From Novosphingobium sp. PhB57 (lineage in GTDB: Bacteria; Pseudomonadota; Alphaproteobacteria; Sphingomonadales; Sphingomonadaceae), in contig NZ_SMBO01000005.1 in assembly GCF_004342985.1 (NCBI RefSeq), positions 372,001-436,000 of the forward strand: 64,000 nucleotides of DNA. Reading direction: 5' to 3'. Below, one piece after another: positions 41,552 through 48,870 of this stretch. A program made the position numbers and the translations under genes. The stretch's first letter is position 1. Every line of letters begins with the position of its first letter. A model generated the notes under the pieces. The model had not been told where the DNA came from. It worked only from the letters and a program-made list of their open reading frames with translations, and searched no databases.

Positions 41552-43249
41552 ATGAAATCCAAGCGTTTCGCTTTCGCCGCCGCTTTCGGCGCAGCCCTGC
41601 TCGCCACCACCGTAACCCCGGCGATGGCGCAAACCGCTCCGGCGCCGTCCGGTCCTGCGGGCCAGGTTCCCGCGCAAGCCCGCCCGAACTTCCTGGTCAT
41701 CATCGCCGACGACCTCGGCTTTTCCGATGTCGGCGCCTTCGGCAGCGAGATCGCCACCCCCAACCTCGACCGGCTGGCGCTGGACGGGCTGCGGCTGACG
41801 GGCTTCCACACCGCGCCCACTTGCTCGCCCACGCGCTCGATGCTGCTGTCTGGCACGGACAACCACCGCGCCGGGCTGGGCAGCATGGCGGAACTCACCG
41901 CCCCCAACCAGAAGGGCAAGCCCGGCTATGAAGGCTATCTCAGCCGCGATGTCGCCAGCCTGGCCGAGCGCCTGTCCGCGGGCGGCTATCGCACGCTGCT
42001 TTCGGGCAAGTGGCACCTGGGCCTGACCCCGGACCTCGATCCCCATGCGCGCGGCTTCCAGCACAGCTTCGCGCTGCTGCAGGGCGGCGCCAACCACTAT
42101 GGCCGCGACCAGTCCGCCGAACCCGGCAAGGGCGCGACCTATACCCGCGACGGCAAGGTCCTGGCCTCGCTCGACAAGGATTTCTACTCGTCGGATGCCT
42201 ATGCCACGAACCTGATCGCGGAACTGCAGCAGAGCCGCCGCGAGAGCCCCGACAAGCCGTTCTTCGCCTATCTCGCCTTCACCGCGCCGCACTGGCCGCT
42301 CCAGGCGCCCGCCGAAGACGTCGCGCGCCAGAGCGGCAAGTACGACCTGGGCTTCGACGAGATCCGCAGCCGCCGCCTCGCCCGGCAGGAGCAGCTCGGG
42401 ATCCTGGCCAAGGGTACGGCCGCGCACAGCGTGCGCGCCCCGCGCGGCGGCTGGGATTCGCTGTCGGCGGCCGACAAGCGCGAAGCCGCACGCGACATGG
42501 AGATCTATGCCGCCATGGTCGAGCGCATGGACCGCAATGTCGGCCGCGTGATCGAGGAACTGCGCGCCAGCGGCGAACTCGACAATACCGTGATCGTGTT
42601 CCTGGCCGACAACGGCGCGGAGGGCCTCGATTATCGCACGACCGGCGCGAAAATGCTCGGCAGCCGGGTTGCCGAGGCGGACAACAGCTTCGCCAATCGC
42701 GGCAAGGCGAACTCCTACATCACGTACGGCCCGGAATGGGCGCAGGCCGGCACCGCGCCCTCGTGGCTGACCAAGGCCTATGCCTCGGAAGGCGGCACCC
42801 GCACCGTGGCCTTCGTCCATGCCAGGGGGCTGGCCCACGCGCGGGGCGTAGGCAGCGCCTATGTCAGCGTGGCCGACATCGCGCCGACCCTGCTCGACTA
42901 TGCGGGCGTGCCCGCCGCCGGCACCACGTTCCAGGGCCGCACCGTCCTGCCGATCACCGGCAAGAGCGCGCGTCCCTGGCTGGAGGGCAAGGCCGCCGCG
43001 GTCTACGCCGCCGACGAGCCGCTGGGCACCGAACTGTTCGGCAGCCGCGCCTTGCGCAAGGGCGACTGGAAAGTGACCGACATCGGCGACGGCCAGTGGC
43101 GGCTCTTCGACATCGCCCGCGACCCCGGCGAAACCCGCGACCTCTCCGCCGCAAACCCGGACAAGCTGCGCGAACTGACGGCCGCCTGGGACGATTATGC
43201 CAAGGCCAATGGCGTGATCCTGCCCACCGAGGCGCTCTACCGCCCCTGA
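41552..43249 (+). CDS. secreted formylglycine-dependent sulfatase
   Basis: Arylsulfatase-type enzyme of 565 residues. Signal peptide about 1-26 (ending TPAMA), so it acts in the periplasm or outside. The sulfatase signature is CSPTR with C91 (HTAPTCSPTRSMLLSG), the cysteine converted to formylglycine by FGE; calcium/active-site residues DD53-54 (IIADDLGFSDVG) and the GKWHLG segment are also present. The C-terminal subdomain ends near EALYRP. An anaerobic-type or FGE maturase is not in the window apart from the unrelated EgtB. Last gene of the receptor operon, behind an attenuator-like terminator. Substrate unknown: alkyl, aryl or carbohydrate sulfates are all possible. Confidence 0.93.
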   Translation: MKSKRFAFAAAFGAALLATTVTPAMAQTAPAPSGPAGQVPAQARPNFLVIIADDLGFSDVGAFGSEIATPNLDRLALDGLRLTGFHTAPTCSPTRSMLLSGTDNHRAGLGSMAELTAPNQKGKPGYEGYLSRDVASLAERLSAGGYRTLLSGKWHLGLTPDLDPHARGFQHSFALLQGGANHYGRDQSAEPGKGATYTRDGKVLASLDKDFYSSDAYATNLIAELQQSRRESPDKPFFAYLAFTAPHWPLQAPAEDVARQSGKYDLGFDEIRSRRLARQEQLGILAKGTAAHSVRAPRGGWDSLSAADKREAARDMEIYAAMVERMDRNVGRVIEELRASGELDNTVIVFLADNGAEGLDYRTTGAKMLGSRVAEADNSFANRGKANSYITYGPEWAQAGTAPSWLTKAYASEGGTRTVAFVHARGLAHARGVGSAYVSVADIAPTLLDYAGVPAAGTTFQGRTVLPITGKSARPWLEGKAAAVYAADEPLGTELFGSRALRKGDWKVTDIGDGQWRLFDIARDPGETRDLSAANPDKLRELTAAWDDYAKANGVILPTEALYRP

Positions 43250-43257
43250 GCCGCCCC

Positions 43258-43298
43258 GCGCAGGAGGGGGCGGGACGGATCGCCGTCCCCTCCTGCGC
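43258..43298 (+). terminator. long hairpin after the sulfatase gene
   Basis: GCGCAGGAG with CTCCTGCGC enclosing GGGACGG-ATCG-CCGTCCC, starting 8 bases after the stop; one asymmetric 5-base bulge. No T tract follows, so it may be a factor-dependent terminator or an RNA stabiliser. Confidence 0.55.
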
Positions 43299-43545
43299 GC
43301 TCCCTCTCCTGCTCTCCCCCCTCACCGTGACGCGCGCGGCGAAGCGATCCCCGGCGCGGGGGCGGGAGAGACTTGCCCCGGCTCCCCGGCGGCCAACGAG
43401 AAAGATCAGGCTTTTCAACGGGCCGCGCCCGGCAATATGGGTGCCGCGCCATACCCCCGATGGGCCACGCGCTGGCCCTTTTGTTGAATCGCTCCCGCGC
43501 CATGCGCTGGCTACGCTGCACCTGCTCAAAGCCACGAGAGGTCGC

Positions 43546-44739
43546 ATGCGTTCTGAATCGCCGCTTCGCGCGCTCTTCGTCATCAATTCGCTCGCCGGCG
43601 GCGGGGCAGAGCGCGTGTTCACCACCCTGGTGGACCAGCTCAGCCGCCGCCCGGACGAAATCGCCATCACCGTCGCCCTGCTCGATAACGAGGCGGAAGA
43701 GGCCTACCGCCTGCCCGCCGGCGTCGCGGTGGAGCGCCTCGACGCGCGCGGCGGGCTGCTGCGCAGCATCACCCAGACCCGCAAGCTGGTGCGGCGGCTG
43801 CGGCCGGACGTGACGCTCTCGTTCCTCTCACGCGCCAATGTCGCCGCGATCGTCGCCATGCGCCGCACCGGCGGCGCGGCGATCATCAGCGAGCGGGTAA
43901 ACACCACCGCCCACCTCCGGAGCGGCCGTCTCGCCTTCCTCAGCCGCCTCCTGATCCGCAACACCTACCCTACCGCCCGGCGCATCATCGCTGTCTCCGA
44001 AGGCGTCGCCCGCACGCTGGAGAGCGACTTCGACGTGGAGCCGCAGCGCATCTCGGTGATCTACAACCCGGTGGACACCGCGCATATCCACGCGCTGGCC
44101 GCGCAGGAACCGGCCATCCCGGTCACCGCGCGGGACTTCGTGACGATGGGCCGGCTGGTGGACAACAAGAACACCGCCATGGCCATCCGCGCGTTGGCGG
44201 AAATAGGGACGGCAACGGGGGCGGGGGCCGAAGCGGGATCCGGCAACCTGATCGTGCTGGGCGAAGGCCCCTTGCGGGAAGACCTGATCCGGCTGGCGGC
44301 CGGGCTGGGCCTGGCCGATCGCGTGCATTTCCCGGGCTTCCTCGCCAATCCCTACGCGGTGCTGGCGCGGGCGGGTTGCTACCTGCTCACGTCCTATGCC
44401 GAAGGTTTTCCCAATGCCATGATGGAGGCCATGGCGGTCGGCCTGCCCGTCGTCGCCACCGACTGCCCTTCGGGACCGGCGGAAATCCTGGAGGTCGAGC
44501 TGGACGGCGCGCGTTCGGTCATGGGCCATGGCGGCGCTCTCGTGGCGCCCGACGATCATGCCGCCATGGCGCGCTGCATGGCCGAGATGATGGGGCCGCG
44601 CCACGCGGAGCTGTCGGCCGCGGCCGCCCGGCGCGCCGCCGCCTTCTCGGTGGAAAGCGCGGTCGAGCGGTTCCGGACGGCGCTGATGGAGGCCGCCCCG
44701 GCGCCTGCCGCAAGGCAGGCACAGGCGGTGCGGCCATGA
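43546..44739 (+). CDS. GT4-type glycosyltransferase
   Basis: Polysaccharide glycosyltransferase of 397 residues, GT-B fold. N-terminal domain starts ALFVINSLAGGGAERVFTTLVDQL; the C-terminal domain has VTMGRLVDNKNTAMAIRAL and the donor-binding loop SYAEGFPNAMMEAMAVGLPVVATDCPSGPAEIL, typical of retaining family 4 enzymes. The ATG at 43546 has GAGAGG just upstream; 296 bases separate it from the sulfatase, so it starts a new transcription unit. The stop overlaps the ATG of the next glycosyltransferase gene (ATGA). It probably adds one sugar to a lipid-linked repeat unit. Confidence 0.92.
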   Translation: MRSESPLRALFVINSLAGGGAERVFTTLVDQLSRRPDEIAITVALLDNEAEEAYRLPAGVAVERLDARGGLLRSITQTRKLVRRLRPDVTLSFLSRANVAAIVAMRRTGGAAIISERVNTTAHLRSGRLAFLSRLLIRNTYPTARRIIAVSEGVARTLESDFDVEPQRISVIYNPVDTAHIHALAAQEPAIPVTARDFVTMGRLVDNKNTAMAIRALAEIGTATGAGAEAGSGNLIVLGEGPLREDLIRLAAGLGLADRVHFPGFLANPYAVLARAGCYLLTSYAEGFPNAMMEAMAVGLPVVATDCPSGPAEILEVELDGARSVMGHGGALVAPDDHAAMARCMAEMMGPRHAELSAAAARRAAAFSVESAVERFRTALMEAAPAPAARQAQAVRP

Positions 44740-45944
44740 AAGTCTGCGTTACCGGCCTGCGCGGCATCCCCGGCGTCATGGGCGGGGTGGAAACCCACTG
44801 CGAGGAACTCCTGCCCCGCATCGCCGCCATGGAGCCCGAGATCGAGATCGAGGTCTGCTGCCGCGCGCCCTATGTCGATCCGGCGATCACCAGTTTCCGC
44901 CACGTCGCGCTGAAGCCGCTCTATTCCCCCACCGGCCGCATCAGCGAGGCGCTTGTCTCGACGTTCGTGGGCATCGTCCACGCGCGCCTTCACGGCGCCG
45001 ACGCCGTGCATATCCACGCGGTCGGCCCGGCGCTGCTGGCGCCTTTCGCCCGCCTGCTCGGCCTGCGCGTGCTGCTGACTCACCACGGCGCCGACTACGA
45101 CCGCGAGAAATGGGGCCGCGGCGCCAAGCTCATGCTCAAGCTGGGCGAGTGGCTGGGCGTGCAGTCGGCCGACCGCGTGGTCTGCGTCTCGCCCTCGCTC
45201 GCCGCCCGCATGCGCGAGCGCTACCCGGCGCGGGCCGAGCGCGTGGAGTTCATTCCCAACGGCGTCAGCACGATGCCCCCCTCGCCCCAGAGCGACGAGG
45301 ACGTGCTGGCCGAACTGGACCTGCGCGCGCAGGACTATGTCCTCTGCGTGGCGCGGCTGGTGCCGGAAAAGGGCATCCACTACCTGGTGGAGGCCTTCCG
45401 CCGCAGCGGAGACGGTCTCGGCAGGGACGGTTCTGGCAGGGATGGGCGCATCCTGGTGATCGCCGGGGCGGGCCGCAAGGACGATCGCTATGCGCAGGAC
45501 CTGCTCGCCATGGCGGAGCCGCGCATCCGCTTCCTGGGCATGGTGCCGCGCCCCCGGCTGGGCGTGCTGCTGCGCAATACCGCGCTTTTCGTGCTGCCCT
45601 CCTTCCATGAAGGCCTGCCCATCGCCGCGCTGGAGGCGCTGGCCTGCGGCTGCCCGGTCCTGCTCAGCGACATCCAGCCCAACCTCGACCTCGGCCTGCC
45701 CGCCGACCGCTACTTCCCGGTCGGGGATGTCAACGCCCTCGCCGCGCGTCTCGGCGCGGAAGACCGGCCGCAAACCGGCCCGCAGGACGGGGAAAGCACG
45801 GGCGATCGCCAGCCCGAGACATTGCCCGATACCCTGCCCGAAACATTGCTCGACTGGGACGAAGTGGCCCGGCGCACGGCCGCCGCCTACCGCAAGCTCA
45901 AGACCCGCAAGTGGCTCAGCCATGCCCTTACCCCTGCAAGCTGA
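44736..45944 (+). CDS. GT4-type glycosyltransferase (second)
   Basis: Retaining GT-B glycosyltransferase of 402 residues. The N-terminus, VCVTGLRGIPGVMGGVETHCEELLPRI, resembles the WcaL/RfaB-like subgroup; VLCVARLVPEKGIHYLVEAF and SFHEGLPIAALEALACGCPVLLSDIQPN mark the nucleotide-sugar domain. Near the C-terminus (about 350-375) a short acidic/proline-rich stretch with repeated PETLP elements (RQPETLPDTLPETLLDW) looks like a local duplication. Its ATG overlaps the preceding stop, so the two enzymes are co-translated; a Wzy-like gene follows 72 bases later. Confidence 0.92.
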   Translation: MKVCVTGLRGIPGVMGGVETHCEELLPRIAAMEPEIEIEVCCRAPYVDPAITSFRHVALKPLYSPTGRISEALVSTFVGIVHARLHGADAVHIHAVGPALLAPFARLLGLRVLLTHHGADYDREKWGRGAKLMLKLGEWLGVQSADRVVCVSPSLAARMRERYPARAERVEFIPNGVSTMPPSPQSDEDVLAELDLRAQDYVLCVARLVPEKGIHYLVEAFRRSGDGLGRDGSGRDGRILVIAGAGRKDDRYAQDLLAMAEPRIRFLGMVPRPRLGVLLRNTALFVLPSFHEGLPIAALEALACGCPVLLSDIQPNLDLGLPADRYFPVGDVNALAARLGAEDRPQTGPQDGESTGDRQPETLPDTLPETLLDWDEVARRTAAAYRKLKTRKWLSHALTPAS

Positions 45945-46016
45945 GGCCCTCCCGCCGATCCCGGCGCGGACCGGCGCCACGGCCGAAGCGCCCCTAGACC
46001 GCGACCGGAGCACGCC

Positions 46017-47360
46017 ATGCTGGCACTGACATCGGGCAGCCCGCCCATCCCGATCTTCCTGCTCCTGCCCACGATGATGCTCTACTGCGTGCTCGTGGTG
46101 GTGCTGTGCCTGCAGGTGCGCGCTTCGGCGCGGTTCCTGATCGTGGCTTTCGCGATGCGCCTGGCGATGTCCGCGATGCCGCGCTTCGCCTTTTCCTCCA
46201 GCCCGGCGGGACTGAGCTGGAACGCGCTGGCCTCGGTGGTGCTGGTGGGCGTGGGCGCGCTGCTGCTCCTGCGCAGCCGCGCCGTGCCGCTGATCCTGGC
46301 GCCGATCGCGCCGCTGCTCATGGTGATCGCCATGAGCGCCGTGCTTAACGGCGAGATTTCCGGCTCGGTCGAGAGCCTGGTGAAATACGCCTATCTCGCG
46401 ATCATCGCCCTCACCGCCTACGACGCCTTCGTGATCGACGGCGCAGGCAAAGTGCTGCTGCGGCTGCTGTTCACGTTCCTGCTTCCCCTGATGCTCCAGG
46501 GCTTCAGCATCGTGCTGGGCATCGCCAAGGCCACCGAAAGCGATGGCTCCACGTCCTACATCGGCGGCTACAACCACGAGGCCAGCTTCTCGATCATCCT
46601 CCTGACGGGGCTGCTCACCGCGATCCTCAACCCGCGGCTGCGCGCGCTCTACAAGCTGGGGATCGCCGTCGTCTGCCTGGGCGGGATCCTGGCCGCCAAC
46701 TACCGCACCGCCATCATCACCGCCGGACCGCTGATGCTGGGCCTGTTCATCGCCGCGATCGTGGGCGGGGTCCGCCCCAGCCAGAGGCCGATCGCCGGCA
46801 TCCTGGGCTGGCTGCTGGTGCTCTCGGCCGTGCCGATCGTACCGATCGTCGCCGGGGACCGCTTCGATGCGGTCAAGACCGTGTGGGACAACCCGGCCAT
46901 CATCATGAAGGCCCCGGCCGACTTCAGCCGCGCCGACACCCAGGTCCTCTCGGGCCGCCTGCTGCTCTGGAGCCAGTACATCACCGCCTGGGATGCCGGC
47001 ACGCCGCGCCAGCACATGCTGGGCTTCGGCGCCAATGCCTGGGAAGGCCGCTATCGCTATTATGCCCATAACACCCTGGTCTCCACGCTTTACGAGCTGG
47101 GCGTCCTGGGGGTGGCGGCCATGCTGCTGCTCTGGAGCTGGATGGTGTTCCTGGCCGCCACGGCGCGCACACCCGCGCGGTTCACGCTGGTGATGGCGCA
47201 TCTCGGGTTCTTCCTGCTCAACATGGCGACGATGCCGTTCTGGATGATCGAGGGCCTGCTGTTCTACGGCCTGCTCTGCGGTTTCACGGTTCACGCCAAC
47301 CTTCAGGGCCGCGCTGCGAAACGGTCCGTCGCAAATCCCGCAGCGCTCCGCCCCGTTTGA
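46017..47360 (+). CDS. Wzy/O-antigen-ligase-like polysaccharide polymerase
   Basis: Integral membrane protein of 447 residues with about 11 helices. A periplasmic loop between later helices (about 290-345, with SGRLLLWSQYITAWDAGTPRQHMLGFGANAWEGRYRYYAHNTLVSTLYELG) has the HN..L...YE.G form of the Wzy_C/O-antigen ligase family. These proteins polymerise polysaccharide repeat units or ligate them to lipid A. Here, between glycosyltransferases and a Wzz-type chain-length kinase, polymerase is the better guess. No flippase (Wzx) or export channel (Wza) gene is in the window. Confidence 0.85.
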   Translation: MLALTSGSPPIPIFLLLPTMMLYCVLVVVLCLQVRASARFLIVAFAMRLAMSAMPRFAFSSSPAGLSWNALASVVLVGVGALLLLRSRAVPLILAPIAPLLMVIAMSAVLNGEISGSVESLVKYAYLAIIALTAYDAFVIDGAGKVLLRLLFTFLLPLMLQGFSIVLGIAKATESDGSTSYIGGYNHEASFSIILLTGLLTAILNPRLRALYKLGIAVVCLGGILAANYRTAIITAGPLMLGLFIAAIVGGVRPSQRPIAGILGWLLVLSAVPIVPIVAGDRFDAVKTVWDNPAIIMKAPADFSRADTQVLSGRLLLWSQYITAWDAGTPRQHMLGFGANAWEGRYRYYAHNTLVSTLYELGVLGVAAMLLLWSWMVFLAATARTPARFTLVMAHLGFFLLNMATMPFWMIEGLLFYGLLCGFTVHANLQGRAAKRSVANPAALRPV

Positions 47361-47501
47361 GGACATTTCGCCCGCCCCGCCAGTTGTGCTTCAAGTTCGC
47401 CTGGGCAAGTAGCCCAAAAGAACTAAGCCATACGGATGAGACTATTCGTCATGGTCCTGTCAATAAAACGCGATCAAGCGCCTAAGTCCTTGGGGAAGCA
47501 C

Positions 47502-48536
47502 ATGTTTCGAACACTTGGCCTCGTCCTGCCGATGCTGGCGATGGGCCCATCCAACGGGGGTGCGCCCGCCGCACTCAGCAGCCTGACCGCCTCGCCGCTG
47601 GCCATGGCCCAGGCAACCGCCACTACCGCCGCCACCACTTTCACCATGCCGTCCATCGCCGCCCCGCAAGTCAGCAGCGCCGCCTGCAAGGCCGCCTCGA
47701 CCTTGCGCATGACCGCCACCACGCCCGGAATCTCGAAGCTCTGCGTCGTGGACGGCAACATCCTGGTCAACGGCAAGGACGCCAGCGGCTTCGTGATGCG
47801 GGACATCAAGTCCCAGCGCTACGGCCCGCTCATGCGCGGCAGCAATGTACAGGACCTGCAGGTCCAGCGCGTTTCCGACACCGAGGCGCGCGCCGACGCC
47901 ACCCTCGGCCTCGGCCTCGTCAACGTCAGCAACGGCATCGGCAAGGCGAGCTTCCACGACCTCGTCTGGATCGGCGACAAGGCCCATCCGGCCATCAACA
48001 GCGACGACGCCTGGGCCGCCATCGCCCTCAAGGGCAAGGACGCGGATGACGTCGGAACCTTTGAAATCAACAACTTCGACTTCCAGAATCTATTCATGAA
48101 TTCAGGAAGCTATTACCAGAACGTGGACGGCATCTCGACCGAGGGCGGCTATTCCGGCACGATCACCAATGGCCGCGTGATCAACGCCAGCGATGCCTGC
48201 CTGGACATCAAGGGCAATGTGCGGGCGGACAACGTCTACCTCTCCGGCTGTCGCCAGGGCATCAAGGCCTGGACCAACCAGAGCCACGGCCTGATCGAAC
48301 TGGGCACCAACCGCTTCGTCGGCATCATCGGCAAGGGCAGCAAGGGCGTGACCCGCACGATCACCATCGACGTGCTGATCGCCTCGGGAGACCCCAACGT
48401 GCCCCTGTTCCGCGCCGAGGACGGCGTGGTCAACCTGCATATCCGCCGCCTGATCGCCAAGCCGGGCCAGGTTCTGAGCGCATCCGGCAGCTTTTCCGGC
48501 TCCAAGGTGACGATCGACCAGCGGATGGCGATCTGA
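47502..48536 (+). CDS. secreted protein in the polysaccharide cluster, possible right-handed beta-helix
   Basis: Protein of 344 residues from the ATG at 47502 (GGGGAAG upstream; an ATG 66 bases before has no ribosome-binding site). N-terminal leader rich in Leu/Ala to about residue 36 (SPLAMAQA), then short repeated beta-strand-like elements (GTFEINNFDFQNL, GTITNGRVINASDACLDIKG, NVRADNVYLSGCRQGIKAW) that suggest a beta-solenoid, as in pectate lyase-type proteins. I see no catalytic residues. Lying between a polymerase-like gene and the Wzc-like gene, it may bind or cleave the polysaccharide, but the call is by context. Confidence 0.6.
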   Translation: MFRTLGLVLPMLAMGPSNGGAPAALSSLTASPLAMAQATATTAATTFTMPSIAAPQVSSAACKAASTLRMTATTPGISKLCVVDGNILVNGKDASGFVMRDIKSQRYGPLMRGSNVQDLQVQRVSDTEARADATLGLGLVNVSNGIGKASFHDLVWIGDKAHPAINSDDAWAAIALKGKDADDVGTFEINNFDFQNLFMNSGSYYQNVDGISTEGGYSGTITNGRVINASDACLDIKGNVRADNVYLSGCRQGIKAWTNQSHGLIELGTNRFVGIIGKGSKGVTRTITIDVLIASGDPNVPLFRAEDGVVNLHIRRLIAKPGQVLSASGSFSGSKVTIDQRMAI

Positions 48537-48543
48537 CCGACCG

Positions 48544-48589
48544 AACAGGCCCGTCGAACCGGCCGGAGCGCCGGTCGGCGGGCTGTTTT
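48544..48589 (+). terminator. terminator-like hairpin after the secreted-protein gene
   Basis: ACAGGCCCG pairs with CGGGCTGT and encloses an inner CCGGC/GCCGG stem, followed by TTTT (48586-48589). It splits the polysaccharide genes into two units, leaving wzc with its own promoter region. Confidence 0.7.
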
Positions 48590-48870
48590 CGAAGGCTGGC
48601 GGCCCAAGGTCCGCTGGCGCTCCTTGCGCGCATAGCCGCCCTGGCGCCCCAGGCCAGGCGGTCCGGCGCGGCGCCGGCATCCATGCAGGCAGCCCCCAAG
48701 CCACTTGCACAAGCGCGAAAGGCCCGGCGCCCGGCCCGGGCGCCGGCTCCACTCGCACGAGGTAGTGGTGCCTGAGATTTCGAATTACTACCTGTTTCTC
48801 ATGGATTTCCAATGGCAAAGGCTCGCAGAATAAGTCCGCGAATTTCCTCGATTCTCGAGAGGTAGGCGAC
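48590..48870 (+). promoter_or_regulatory. upstream region of the wzc-like gene with two inverted repeats
   Basis: A GC-rich first half has a perfect hairpin CCGGCGCCC/GGGCGCCGG near 48724-48745. The second half is unusually AT-rich for this genome and holds a 7-base inverted repeat AGGTAGT (48760-48766) with ACTACCT (48787-48793), a likely promoter or operator area. No gene is seen. Confidence 0.45.

Noticed and set aside
44556..47366. A 936-codon open frame antisense to the two glycosyltransferase genes and the Wzy-like gene, and similar long antisense frames elsewhere (614-2533, 36593-39142, 52689-55295)
   Set aside because: Composition is dominated by His, Arg, Gly, Ala and Gln as expected from the opposite strand of GC-rich genes. 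The forward frames have clear families and motifs, so these are shadows.
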